Shown here: piece after piece, positions 36,251 through 43,937 of the stretch
Layout of the letters: each line of letters opens with the position of its first letter
How positions within the stretch are numbered: the stretch's first letter is position 1
NCBI GenBank assembly: GCA_963556065.3
Contig: CAUVYH020000027.1
Location: 496,001-560,000 of the forward strand
Reading direction: 5' to 3'
Source: JBAXTE01 sp963556065
Lineage (GTDB): Bacteria > Bacteroidota > Bacteroidia > Bacteroidales > WCHB1-69
Length of the DNA stretch: 64,000 nucleotides
Position numbers and translations under genes: made by a program
The notes under the pieces: model-generated
Database searches by the model: none
Seen by the model: only the letters and a program-made list of their open reading frames with translations
Told to the model about the DNA's origin: nothing

Positions 36251-37102
36251 ATGAATAAGAAAGTTTCGGTAGCCCGTTTATCGGTTGCATCTAACACGTT
36301 GTTGATCGTATTAAAACTGATTGCTGGCCTTATGAGCGGTTCGGTGAGCATCATTTCAGAAGCCATTCACTCCATGATGGATTTATTGGCTGCGGTGATT
36401 GCTTTTTTCGCGGTTCGAATTTCTGATAATCCAGCGGATGAAAGACATCCTTATGGCCATGGTAAATTTGAGAATGTTTCCGGGGTGATTGAGGCCTTTT
36501 TAATTTTTGTTGCTGCCGTCTGGATCATCATCGAAGCAGTGCAAAAACTCATGTCCAAAGAGGATTCAGAGTTTCTAGGCGTGGGTATTGCGGTAATGTT
36601 TATCTCTGCAATGGTCAATATATTTGTCTCCCGCCGATTGTATAAAGTGGCAAAAGAAACAGATTCGATGGCTCTGGAAGCCGATGCCCTACACCTGAAA
36701 ACAGATGTACTCACTTCGTTAGGTGTAGCCATAGGTTTATCGCTAATCTATATTACAGGAATTCAAATTCTTGATCCGATTATTGCCATTTTGGTGGCTT
36801 TAATGATTATGCGAGAATCCTATTTTTTGCTGATACGTGCCTACAGACCTCTTCTCGACACGGCGTTAGATAAAGAAGACCTTGAGATAATAGAGACCTT
36901 GTTTAAGAAAAACAATGTTGAATACCATGATTTGAAAACTCGAAAATCGGGAAATTATAAATTTGTAGAGTTCCATCTTGAATTGAATCCGGAAGCAAAA
37001 ATTGTAGATGCACATAATCGTTGTGATGAAATTGAAGATTTACTGAAAAGCAAACTGGATCATCTAACGGTTACCATTCATGTAGAGCCAATCATGAACT
37101 GA
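36251..37102 (+). CDS. Cation diffusion facilitator (CDF) metal transporter
   Basis: A 283-residue inner-membrane exporter of divalent metals (Zn, Fe, Mn, Co type). It has six membrane helices with the metal-site pieces SEAIHSMMDLLAAV (helix 2) and ALHLKTDVLTSLGVAIGL (helix 5, HxxxD), the family motif HPYGHGKFE, and a cytoplasmic C-terminal domain ending VTIHVEP. Metal specificity is not certain. It stands alone. Confidence 0.93.
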   Translation: MNKKVSVARLSVASNTLLIVLKLIAGLMSGSVSIISEAIHSMMDLLAAVIAFFAVRISDNPADERHPYGHGKFENVSGVIEAFLIFVAAVWIIIEAVQKLMSKEDSEFLGVGIAVMFISAMVNIFVSRRLYKVAKETDSMALEADALHLKTDVLTSLGVAIGLSLIYITGIQILDPIIAILVALMIMRESYFLLIRAYRPLLDTALDKEDLEIIETLFKKNNVEYHDLKTRKSGNYKFVEFHLELNPEAKIVDAHNRCDEIEDLLKSKLDHLTVTIHVEPIMN

Positions 37103-37250
37103 TCAACAGAAATCAATGGTATTGCTTGGTGCGTTGAAGAATTTATTAAGCGAGGCAGTTCGACAGGCTCAACGCATCGCACTACATCGCCTTCATTCCG
37201 AATATTCTGCAAATTGGGAATAGTCAAAATACTAGATATTGCAAATGCTT

Positions 37251-37330
37251 AAATGTGCGTTTCCCCCTTAGAGTGGATTTGTCAGTACAGATGCTTCCTA
37301 AGCGTCAGCATGACAAAGCAAGGCTATCTC
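37251..37330 (+). repeat. Direct repeat copy 1 (about 80 bp)
   Basis: Shares with the copy at 37401-37479 the blocks CCCTTAGAGTGG, TTTGTCAGTA, AGATGCTTCC, GCGTCAGCATGACAAAG and CTATCT. The 148-base offset includes unique AT-rich DNA. The block TCAGTA..CGTCAGCATGACAAAG looks like part of a dispersed repeat. A reading frame crossing both copies is not a gene. Confidence 0.7.
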
Positions 37331-37400
37331 TGCTATCTCACTTTATAGACTTTATAAACTTTCGACTTTATGGACTCTATTGGCTATCTCAATTAGCAAA

Positions 37401-37479
37401 AATGTGCATTATTCCCTTAGAGTGGCTTTGTCAGTATAGATGCTTCCATAGGCGTCAGCATGACAAAGTAAGACTATCT
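37401..37479 (+). repeat. Direct repeat copy 2 (about 80 bp)
   Basis: Second copy of the repeat at 37251-37330, with scattered substitutions. It is followed directly by the ATTAGCA array. Confidence 0.7.
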
Positions 37480-37492
37480 AATTGGCTATTTT

Positions 37493-37574
37493 CATTAGCA
37501 CATTAGCACATTAGCATATTAGCATATTGTCAAATTAGCACATTGTTCCATTAGCACATTGCCACATTAGCAAA
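37493..37574. repeat. CATTAGCA short tandem repeats
   Basis: About ten degenerate units of CATTAGCA, CATATTAG and AAATTAGCA run up to the end of the exonuclease gene. It is low-complexity DNA common in Bacteroidota, not a CRISPR array, as there are no spacers. Confidence 0.7.
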
Positions 37575-37578
37575 TTAA

Positions 37579-38178
37579 TTAAACTTCGTCGTAGTTTCCC
37601 GCTATCTTTTCGGCAACCAATGCAAAATAAAGTTCTCTGCCCAGCCATGCATCAGTGGTGGCATAAACTTGCTGCGCCTCTGATAGTTCTTCATTTTCCC
37701 AGTTACTGGTTTGTTGTGCTTTGCTGATGCGTCCACCCAAAACTCTTGCTGCCAAATTTCTCAATCCGTTTTCTTTATATCCGCACTCCGCACTTAAAGT
37801 TGAAATGTCGAAAAGTCCTCTAGGCAAAAAACCGAAATCATGGTTTATTTTTTTGCCGTCATCAGCAGTAGCTAACCCGACTTTTAAGATTTCTTCGTGA
37901 GTGAGAATTTGCTGCAATCTTTTTGAAATTCCTGTTTTATGAACTCGATAGAGCCATGCCTTGGATCCGTTGCATAATTGAATTAAAGCCAGTCGTTGAA
38001 CAATTCCCTTTTTGAAAACCGGTTTCGATTCGGTATCAAATCCGAGTACATTATCACCATCCATCATTTCTCGGTAGGCTTCTTCTTCTTGTTCGGGGGT
38101 CTCTACAATGACAATTTCTCCTTCAAAAAAAATTAAAGGAAGGGCATTTATTTCGTCCGGATGTATTCGTTCGTACAT
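37579..38178 (-). CDS. RNase D-like 3'-5' exonuclease (DEDDy)
   Basis: A 199-residue single-domain exonuclease. The metal residues are Asp48 and Glu50 in LGFDTESKPVF, an Asp in LKVGLATADDGKKI, and the final Tyr/Asp of YATTDAWLGREL. RNA or DNA may be the substrate; the HRDC domains of full RNase D are absent. It overlaps nothing and starts 2 bases after the START gene, so the two are cotranscribed. Confidence 0.88.
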   Translation of the reverse strand: MYERIHPDEINALPLIFFEGEIVIVETPEQEEEAYREMMDGDNVLGFDTESKPVFKKGIVQRLALIQLCNGSKAWLYRVHKTGISKRLQQILTHEEILKVGLATADDGKKINHDFGFLPRGLFDISTLSAECGYKENGLRNLAARVLGGRISKAQQTSNWENEELSEAQQVYATTDAWLGRELYFALVAEKIAGNYDEV

Positions 38179-38180
38179 AA

Positions 38181-38819
38181 TTATATTTCGGTAATTTCTT
38201 TAAAAACTTGCTTTTTGTAACTGCCGGATGTGGCTATTTGTCTGAGCTTTAATAGTGTGTAATACGGTGTATCGGTAATTGTCTTATTAATTACGATGGT
38301 GGGAACATTTCCGGCAGGGTCGTTGTGACTTTGGTAAATGACCTTGGTTTTGTTTTTAGCTAGAGGAATCAGTTCATAGCTACTTATCATGTATGTCATT
38401 CTTACTCTACCACGGTCTGGAACAACCCCTTTAATACCCTTTAATCCTAGTGTGACGGATTTTGTGGTTTTGTTTTGCGTAACATAATATTGAAACACAA
38501 CATCTCGATCCGATATGGGCCAAGGTGCTTTTATTGCGGTATATCTAATGCCCCTGGTAGTGCTTTCTTTTTTTACCTGTTGAGCATCAATACAATTGTA
38601 AATCCATGTTGTATAAGTGCTTATATCGTCAAAAACAGATAAAATGTTATTTAAATTCTCATTTATGATTACTTCACCTTTAAATTCCTTATACTTCGAC
38701 CAGCTGATTTTCCTTGTCCACACGGTAACACCATCTTTCGAAAACTCTTGCTCCCAGCTTTGAGCAAAAATCGATGAAACTGTTGCCAATAAAAATAATA
38801 ATGTAAATCGTATTTTCAT
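38181..38819 (-). CDS. Exported START-domain (SRPBCC) protein
   Basis: A 212-residue protein with signal peptide (MKIRFTLLFLLATVSSIFAQ) and a helix-grip START-like domain: WEQEFSKDGVTVWTRKISWSKYKEFKGE, WPISDRDVVFQYYV, TYMISSYELIPLAKNKTKVIYQ. START domains bind lipids in a deep pocket; the ligand here is unknown. It leads a two-gene operon with the exonuclease and has its own promoter. Confidence 0.85.
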   Translation of the reverse strand: MKIRFTLLFLLATVSSIFAQSWEQEFSKDGVTVWTRKISWSKYKEFKGEVIINENLNNILSVFDDISTYTTWIYNCIDAQQVKKESTTRGIRYTAIKAPWPISDRDVVFQYYVTQNKTTKSVTLGLKGIKGVVPDRGRVRMTYMISSYELIPLAKNKTKVIYQSHNDPAGNVPTIVINKTITDTPYYTLLKLRQIATSGSYKKQVFKEITEI

Positions 38820-38838
38820 CTCAGTACTTTTAATCCAT

Positions 38839-38871
38839 CAAAGTTAAGAAAAAAAACGGTTGTTTCATCAA
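38839..38871 (-). promoter_or_regulatory. Promoter of the START-exonuclease pair
   Basis: On the minus strand TTG (38871-38869), 22 bases, TAACTTTG (38846-38839), 19 bases before the ATG. Confidence 0.5.
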
Positions 38872-39240
38872 TTAAAAATTCGATATCCTTCGGTTAGTTG
38901 CTTGATGAAGAATTAAACTTAACGGATCGAATGCCAATAGATGAAAATCATTTATCGGACGTAACTTAAATGTATTGTTAAACAAATAACAATGGTGTTT
39001 TTTAACGTTGAATGGCCGATTTGAAGTTGCTTTTTGTATTTGTTTGATTATCAATATTGATTTTTATCCATTTATTGTTTTTGCTTGGTTTTAGAATTTA
39101 ATATTATTGTTAAATATCTAGTTTACAATACATTAACAATTGAATTTGAGCCTTTGATGATGTAATAATAGGTAATTTTGCAAAAGTATATTTAAGAAGT
39201 AAAAAAAAGTGAAAATATAAAATAATAGAAACCAATAATT
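38872..39240. other. AT-rich spacer with the acd promoter region
   Basis: No gene seen. It separates divergent genes. Near its right end TAATTTTG (39173-39180) fits the minus-7 box, with TTTG at 39145-39148 or 39153-39156 at non-ideal distances of 24 or 16; it likely drives acd-etfBA, 60 bases before the ATG. Confidence 0.45.
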
Positions 39241-40380
39241 ATGGATTTTAGCTTAACTAAAAGAGAAGAACTCTTTTTACAGATGGTCAGGGAATTTGCG
39301 GAAAATGAAGTTAAACCATTGGCAGCCGAAATAGATGAGGAGGAAAGATTTCCTGTTGAAACGGTCGAAAAGATGGGCAAAATCGGGTTGATGGGCATTC
39401 CAGTTCCGATTCAGTACGGAGGACAAGGGGGAACAAATCAAATATACAGCATGGCTGTAGAAGAGTTATCCCGAGTATGTGGAACCACTGGCGTAATTCT
39501 TTCGGCTCATACCTCGCTGTGTATTGCACCGATTTTGGAAAATGGAACCGAAGAGCAAAAAATGAAGTATCTGCCCAAATTATCTAGTGGCGAGTGGATT
39601 GGAGCTTTTGGTCTTACCGAACCGAATGCAGGAACCGATGCGGCCATGCAACAGACATTTGCAGTTGATGCAGGCGATAAATGGATATTAAACGGTTCAA
39701 AAATTTTTATCACCAATGCGGGCTATGCACATGTATATATTGTAATGGCGATGACGGATAAATCGTTGGGAACAAAAGGAATTTCCGCATTTATTGTGGA
39801 GAATGGAATGCCGGGGTTCAGCATTGGCAAGAAGGAGAAGAAGTTAGGTATCCGTGGATCGTCAACTTGTGAGCTGATTTTTGAAAACTGCGAAGTGCCT
39901 AAAGAAAACTTACTGGGTGCGATAGGCAAAGGCTTCGGCATTGCAATGAAAACCCTTGACGGCGGACGTATCGGAATTGCCGCGCAGGCGTTAGGCATCG
40001 CTCAGGGTGCAATGGATGAAACCGTGAAATATACCAAAGAACGGAAACAATTTGGGAGGCCGATTTCTGCTTTTCAAAATACCCAGTTCCAAATGGCCGA
40101 TTTGGAAACCAAAGTCCAGGCTGCACGTTTGCTGGTAAGGGCGGCTGCTTATAAAAAAGACGAAAAACTTCCTTATTCGGTAGATGCGGCAATGTGTAAA
40201 CTTTTTGCAGCTGAAACGGCCATGGAAGTGACCACCAAAGCAGTTCAATTTCATGGCGGATATGGTTATACCCGCGAATATCCAATCGAACGGATGATGC
40301 GCGATGCCAAGATTACCGAAATTTATGAAGGAACTTCTGAAGTGCAACGCATGGTTATTTCAGGAAAACTTTTCAGATAA
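39241..40380 (+). CDS. Short-chain acyl-CoA dehydrogenase (butyryl-CoA dehydrogenase type)
   Basis: A 379-residue FAD enzyme. Family marks: IGLMGIPVPIQYGGQGG, FGLTEPNAGTDAAMQQT (FAD contact), GIRGSSTCELIFENCEVPKEN (in parts), QFGRPISAFQNTQFQMA and the catalytic glutamate in EIYEGTSEVQRMVI. With etfB and etfA right behind it, the set matches the Bcd-EtfAB complex that reduces crotonyl-CoA to butyryl-CoA, in clostridia with flavin bifurcation to ferredoxin. The kal gene at the end of the run fits crotonyl-CoA as substrate. Substrate length is inferred. Confidence 0.92.
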   Translation: MDFSLTKREELFLQMVREFAENEVKPLAAEIDEEERFPVETVEKMGKIGLMGIPVPIQYGGQGGTNQIYSMAVEELSRVCGTTGVILSAHTSLCIAPILENGTEEQKMKYLPKLSSGEWIGAFGLTEPNAGTDAAMQQTFAVDAGDKWILNGSKIFITNAGYAHVYIVMAMTDKSLGTKGISAFIVENGMPGFSIGKKEKKLGIRGSSTCELIFENCEVPKENLLGAIGKGFGIAMKTLDGGRIGIAAQALGIAQGAMDETVKYTKERKQFGRPISAFQNTQFQMADLETKVQAARLLVRAAAYKKDEKLPYSVDAAMCKLFAAETAMEVTTKAVQFHGGYGYTREYPIERMMRDAKITEIYEGTSEVQRMVISGKLFR

Positions 40381-40445
40381 ATATGTTGAATTCTGATGAA
40401 ATTAATCGGGAAACAACGATTTTGAAATAAGAAAAATAAGAAAAA

Positions 40446-41228
40446 ATGAAAATAATAGTTTGTATCAAACAAGTTCCGGACACCACAGAGATAAAAATCA
40501 ATCCGGTTACCGGAACAATGATTCGTGACGGTGTTCCAAGCATCATGAATCCGGATGACAAAGGCGGTCTGGAAATGGCGCTACGCCTTAAAGACAAATA
40601 CAATGCACATGTTACCGTAATCACGATGGGGCCGCCTCAGGCCGAAACCATTCTTCGCGAAGCGTTTGCGCTGGGTGCTGACCGTGCCATATTATTAACC
40701 GATCGTAAATTTGCAGGTGCCGACACGCTGGCCACTTCAAATGCGCTGGCAGGAGCCTTGAGATGCCTCGATTACGACTTGATTATTGCCGGCCGTCAGG
40801 CAATTGACGGAGATACGGCACAAGTGGGGCCTCAAATGGCGGAACATTTACAATTGCCGCAAGTCTCTTATGTCACCGATTTGCAATATGATGGAAAACA
40901 ATTGCTGACGATCAAAAAAGAAATCGAAGAGGGCTACCAGATGCTTGAAGCGGAAATGCCATGCGTGCTCACGGTTTTAGCATCGGCAAATAAAGCCCGC
41001 TATATGACGGTTTCGGGCATAATGAACGCTTTCGACAAAGAAGTGGAAGTTTGGGGTGCCGATAAAATCGAAGTGGATGAGGCAAAACTCGGACTTAAGG
41101 GATCCCCGACAAGAGTGAAAAAATCCTTCACCAAAGGCAGTAAAGGTGCCGGTGAAGTCTTTGAAGTAGAAGCCGAAGAAGCCGTAGGAATCATCATCAG
41201 CAAATTGAAAGAAAAATTTATTATTTAA
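40446..41228 (+). CDS. etfB: Electron transfer flavoprotein subunit beta
   Basis: A 260-residue protein: MKIIVCIKQVPDTTEIKIN, SIMNPDDKGGLEMALRLKD, VTVITMGPPQAE, DLIIAGRQAIDGDTAQVGPQMAE. These are standard for EtfB; the DGDTAQVGP loop and length agree with bifurcating-type ETFs. It lies 65 bases after the dehydrogenase and 20 before etfA. Confidence 0.95.
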   Translation: MKIIVCIKQVPDTTEIKINPVTGTMIRDGVPSIMNPDDKGGLEMALRLKDKYNAHVTVITMGPPQAETILREAFALGADRAILLTDRKFAGADTLATSNALAGALRCLDYDLIIAGRQAIDGDTAQVGPQMAEHLQLPQVSYVTDLQYDGKQLLTIKKEIEEGYQMLEAEMPCVLTVLASANKARYMTVSGIMNAFDKEVEVWGADKIEVDEAKLGLKGSPTRVKKSFTKGSKGAGEVFEVEAEEAVGIIISKLKEKFII

Positions 41229-41248
41229 CTTATCTAATATTGTAAAAC

Positions 41249-42250
41249 ATGGATAAATCAGTCTATAAAAATGTATTTGTTTTTATCGAACAACGTGATG
41301 GAAACATTCAGCCTGTGGCTTTAGAATTATTAGGTAAGGCAAAACAGCTGGCCGAGACATTAAACGAAAAAGTTGTTGCACTGTTTCTGGGACACCAAAT
41401 CAGTAGCCAAAATCAAATGCTGATTGAATATGGTGCCGATGAAGTTATTTGTGTCGATGAGCCCGAATTGAAAGATTATTTAACCGAACAATATGCACAG
41501 GCAATATTTCAGATTATTTGTGAGTATCATCCGGGCATCGTTCTTTTTGGGGCAACTACCATCGGCCGCGATTTAGGCCCAAGATTGTCTGCAAGAGTGG
41601 GTACCGGGTTAACCGCCGATTGTACCCGTTTGGAAATTTCGGAAGAGGGTGAATTGATGATGACTCGTCCCGCCTTTGGCGGTAATTTGATGGCAACTAT
41701 TATGTGTGCCGATCATCGTCCTCAAATGTCCACAGTTCGTCCCGGCGTGATGCAAAAAGCAGATCGGGAAATTGGAAGAAAAGGAACTGTGATCAACTTT
41801 AAACCGGTTTTCGATAAATCGAAGTTTAAAGTACGGATTATAGAAACAATAAAAGAGGAGAAAGGTAAAATAGACATCACCGAAGCTAAAATCTTAATTT
41901 CAGGAGGTAGAGGTGTTGCCAACCAAGAAGGATTCAATAAACTCGAATCGCTGGCAAAAGTGTTGAATGCTCAGGTTTCGGCTTCACGTGCCATTGTGGA
42001 TGCCGGAATTGTAACTCACGAACGCCAGGTTGGACAAACCGGAAAAACCGTCCGTCCGGATCTCTATTTCGCATTAGGAATTTCGGGAGCCATTCAGCAT
42101 CTGGCGGGGATGGAGGAATCCGAATTTATTATTGCGGTAAACAAAGACAAGTTTGCACCGATATTTGATGTTGCGGACATTGGCATTGTAGGCGATGTAA
42201 ATAAAGTGATTCCACTGCTTACCGAGAGGCTTGCAAAGGAATTGGCATAA
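41249..42250 (+). CDS. etfA: Electron transfer flavoprotein subunit alpha
   Basis: A 333-residue protein. The C-terminal FAD domain shows ILISGGRGVANQEGFNKLE, SRAIVDAGIVTHERQVGQTG, VRPDLYFALGISGAIQHLAGM and VDVADIGIVGDVNKV-like sequence (FDVADIGIVGDV). Together with EtfB it passes electrons between the acyl-CoA dehydrogenase and NAD or ferredoxin. Same operon. Confidence 0.95.
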   Translation: MDKSVYKNVFVFIEQRDGNIQPVALELLGKAKQLAETLNEKVVALFLGHQISSQNQMLIEYGADEVICVDEPELKDYLTEQYAQAIFQIICEYHPGIVLFGATTIGRDLGPRLSARVGTGLTADCTRLEISEEGELMMTRPAFGGNLMATIMCADHRPQMSTVRPGVMQKADREIGRKGTVINFKPVFDKSKFKVRIIETIKEEKGKIDITEAKILISGGRGVANQEGFNKLESLAKVLNAQVSASRAIVDAGIVTHERQVGQTGKTVRPDLYFALGISGAIQHLAGMEESEFIIAVNKDKFAPIFDVADIGIVGDVNKVIPLLTERLAKELA

Positions 42251-42436
42251 CAATGATTTGACTTCCGACTTGAAGATCAATTAACTATGTAATGTTGTTT
42301 AAAGCACATTATTGCATGTTGTCGCTTTGCGATGATCGGTTTTGCTGTATATGCTAACACAAAAGAAAAAAAATAATAGATGATTTTATGAAATAGCGAC
42401 CGTTTAAATTTAGAAAAAACAAAAACAAAATATAAA

Positions 42437-42853
42437 ATGAAAGTACAATCAAAAATTCGATTGAGAATGAGTGCACACGATGCTCATTATGGAGGAAATC
42501 TGGTGGATGGAGCCAGAATGCTGGGGCTTTTTGGCGATGTAGCCACCGAGTTGCTTATTATTCAGGATGGAGACGAAGGCCTTTTCTGTGCCTACGACAA
42601 CGTGGAATTTTTAGCACCGGTTCATGCCGGTGATTTTATCGAAGCGGTGGGCGAAATTACATACGTAGGAAATTCTTCCCGTAAAATGGTTTTTGAAGCC
42701 CGAAAAGTAATAGAACCACGGGTAGATATCTCCGATTCTGCGGCTGATGTGCTTCCCGAGCCGGTAGTGGTTTGCCGTGCAACAGGAACTTGTGTAGTTC
42801 CGGCAAAATGTCAACGGAATAAACAGGCAGAGTTGCACGAACTTTGCAGTTAA
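42437..42853 (+). CDS. kal: 3-aminobutyryl-CoA ammonia-lyase
   Basis: A 138-residue hotdog-fold enzyme that removes ammonia from L-3-aminobutyryl-CoA to give crotonyl-CoA in lysine fermentation. It carries the characteristic RLRMSAHDAHYGGNLVDGAR, LFGDVATELLI, DGDEGLF, AYDNVEFLAPVHAGDFIEA and NSSRKMVFEARKVI. It lies 186 bases after etfA, whose complex takes the next step. The remaining lysine genes (kamA, kamDE, kdd, kce) are not in this window. A strong terminator follows. Confidence 0.88.
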   Translation: MKVQSKIRLRMSAHDAHYGGNLVDGARMLGLFGDVATELLIIQDGDEGLFCAYDNVEFLAPVHAGDFIEAVGEITYVGNSSRKMVFEARKVIEPRVDISDSAADVLPEPVVVCRATGTCVVPAKCQRNKQAELHELCS

Positions 42854-42898
42854 AGTTTTCTTCCGGTCAAGTTTAGATGTTGTTCGAAACATCAAATG

Positions 42899-42940
42899 GG
42901 CTTACAAAAAGTGCTTGTGCCCTTTTTGTAAGCCTTTTTT
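42899..42940 (+). terminator. Terminator after kal
   Basis: A perfect 13-bp stem, GGCTTACAAAAAG (42899-42911) and CTTTTTGTAAGCC (42922-42934), loop of 10, then six T. Confidence 0.9.
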
Positions 42941-43573
42941 ATTGGCCGATCAGGTGACTTTTGTTCTGAATGGAGTTTGCTCTTCTAAATGAGCAGTTTT
43001 TAGGTGCTTTGTAACGGATTCAAATTTCGCTGGAAAGCTTTATTGATTTATAAATTTCCAAGTGTTTGTTTGGGCTGAAATCTAAAACAAACAGTATTTT
43101 TTTCCGAACTTCTCGGGCGAAAATATAAAAAAGTTTGGATGGGTTTATTCGGAAGGAGAATAAGAACTGCCCCGTTTTTTAGACGGGTTTTTTATTTTGT
43201 CAAAAAAGAGTGTGGAAATGATTTAAGTTTTATATTTGTGAAATAAAGTACGATGCAACCTGTGTTTATACACCCAAAATTGAATGTATAAGGATGGTTT
43301 TATTATTCTTGTAAACTAGTTGTCAACAAGTGTAAAAGACAGACGAACATACAACTGAAAGGATAATTGATTTAGCTCTTTGACAAAATAGTGTGAATCT
43401 GGATGAATTTATTTTATTTTGTTTTTCTTTCCACCCAGAAAAAAGAAAGAAAAATCCACCCACATTGCACACATCCCGCAAAAAACGCACAAATCCACCC
43501 ACATACTTTTTTGAGGGAAGAGTGCAATTCAATACCCCACGGGTGTGTGTTGAAAACTTTTTTACAAATTTGA
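42941..43573. other. Spacer before the restriction operon, with an orphan terminator
   Basis: No convincing gene. It contains the terminator at 43170-43194 without a gene in front, TTGACA (43379-43384) and TGTCAA (43321-43326) half-sites like the controller operator, and two copies of ATCCACCCACAT (near 43454 and 43492). Likely the left boundary of the acquired island. Confidence 0.45.
43170..43194 (+). terminator. Orphan hairpin terminator
   Basis: CCCGT (43171-43175) pairs with ACGGG (43183-43187), then six T. No gene lies between the kal terminator (42940) and this one, so it could end a small RNA or be the remnant of a lost gene. Confidence 0.65.
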
Positions 43574-43603
43574 TTGAGAAGTGATTGAAATTCTATATTT
43601 TTG
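43574..43603 (+). promoter_or_regulatory. Promoter of the controller-restriction operon
   Basis: TTG (43574-43576), 19 bases, TATTTTTG (43596-43603), with the controller ATG at 43626. The end of the minus-7 box is also the start of the operator. Confidence 0.65.
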
Positions 43604-43617
43604 ACACAAATTGTCAA
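43601..43617 (+). promoter_or_regulatory. Inverted-repeat operator of the controller
   Basis: TTGACA-CAAAT-TGTCAA: perfect 6-bp arms with a 5-base spacer. The left arm overlaps the minus-7 box and the site covers the expected transcription start, so a bound dimer would block its own promoter, as restriction-modification C proteins and related XRE repressors do. Confidence 0.7.
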
Positions 43618-43625
43618 TAGAGAAT

Positions 43626-43937
43626 ATGTCAACAGAAACAATAGGAGAAAAACTAAGACAAATTAGAGAAAGCATAGGATTTCCTTTACGGAAAGTATCT
43701 GCTTTAATAGATATTGATGTCGCTATATTGAGTAAAATGGAACGTGGAGAACGTAAATTGACCAAAGAGATTATTTTAAAACTCGCGGACATTTACAAAC
43801 AAAATTCTGACGAATTATTAGTTCTATTTCTCAGCGACAAAATAATGTACGAAATTCAAGACGAGGCATTAGGTGAAAAAGCACTGAAAGTAGCAGAACA
43901 AAGAGTAAAATATTTAAAAGCAAACCCCAAACAATGA
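43626..43937 (+). CDS. XRE-family regulator, likely controller of the restriction operon
   Basis: A 103-residue protein with one helix-turn-helix at about residues 20-45 (FPLRKVSALIDIDVAILSKM, then ERGERKLT). A TTG start at 43611 is open but would lie inside the operator; the ATG at 43626 gives the normal XRE start MSTETIGEKLRQIRE. The stop overlaps the start of the methyltransferase gene (ATGA). It probably represses its own operon through the adjacent inverted repeat, delaying nuclease synthesis after entry into a new cell. Confidence 0.85.
   Translation: MSTETIGEKLRQIRESIGFPLRKVSALIDIDVAILSKMERGERKLTKEIILKLADIYKQNSDELLVLFLSDKIMYEIQDEALGEKALKVAEQRVKYLKANPKQ

Noticed and set aside
35946..36366. 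Several 70-80-codon frames in the GTGAAAAG spacer
   Set aside because: Low-complexity Lys/Arg/Ser/Phe strings on both strands, caused by the repeats.
37255..37506. An 83-codon frame crossing the direct repeats
   Set aside because: It arises from the repeat itself, has no start signal and an unlikely composition.
37493..37574. Short regular repeats that could suggest a CRISPR array
   Set aside because: Units are about 8 bases, degenerate and without unique spacers; no cas genes nearby.
43393..43584. A 63-codon frame before the controller gene
   Set aside because: Lys/Pro/Phe-rich chance frame across the ATCCACCCACAT repeats, overlapping the promoter.
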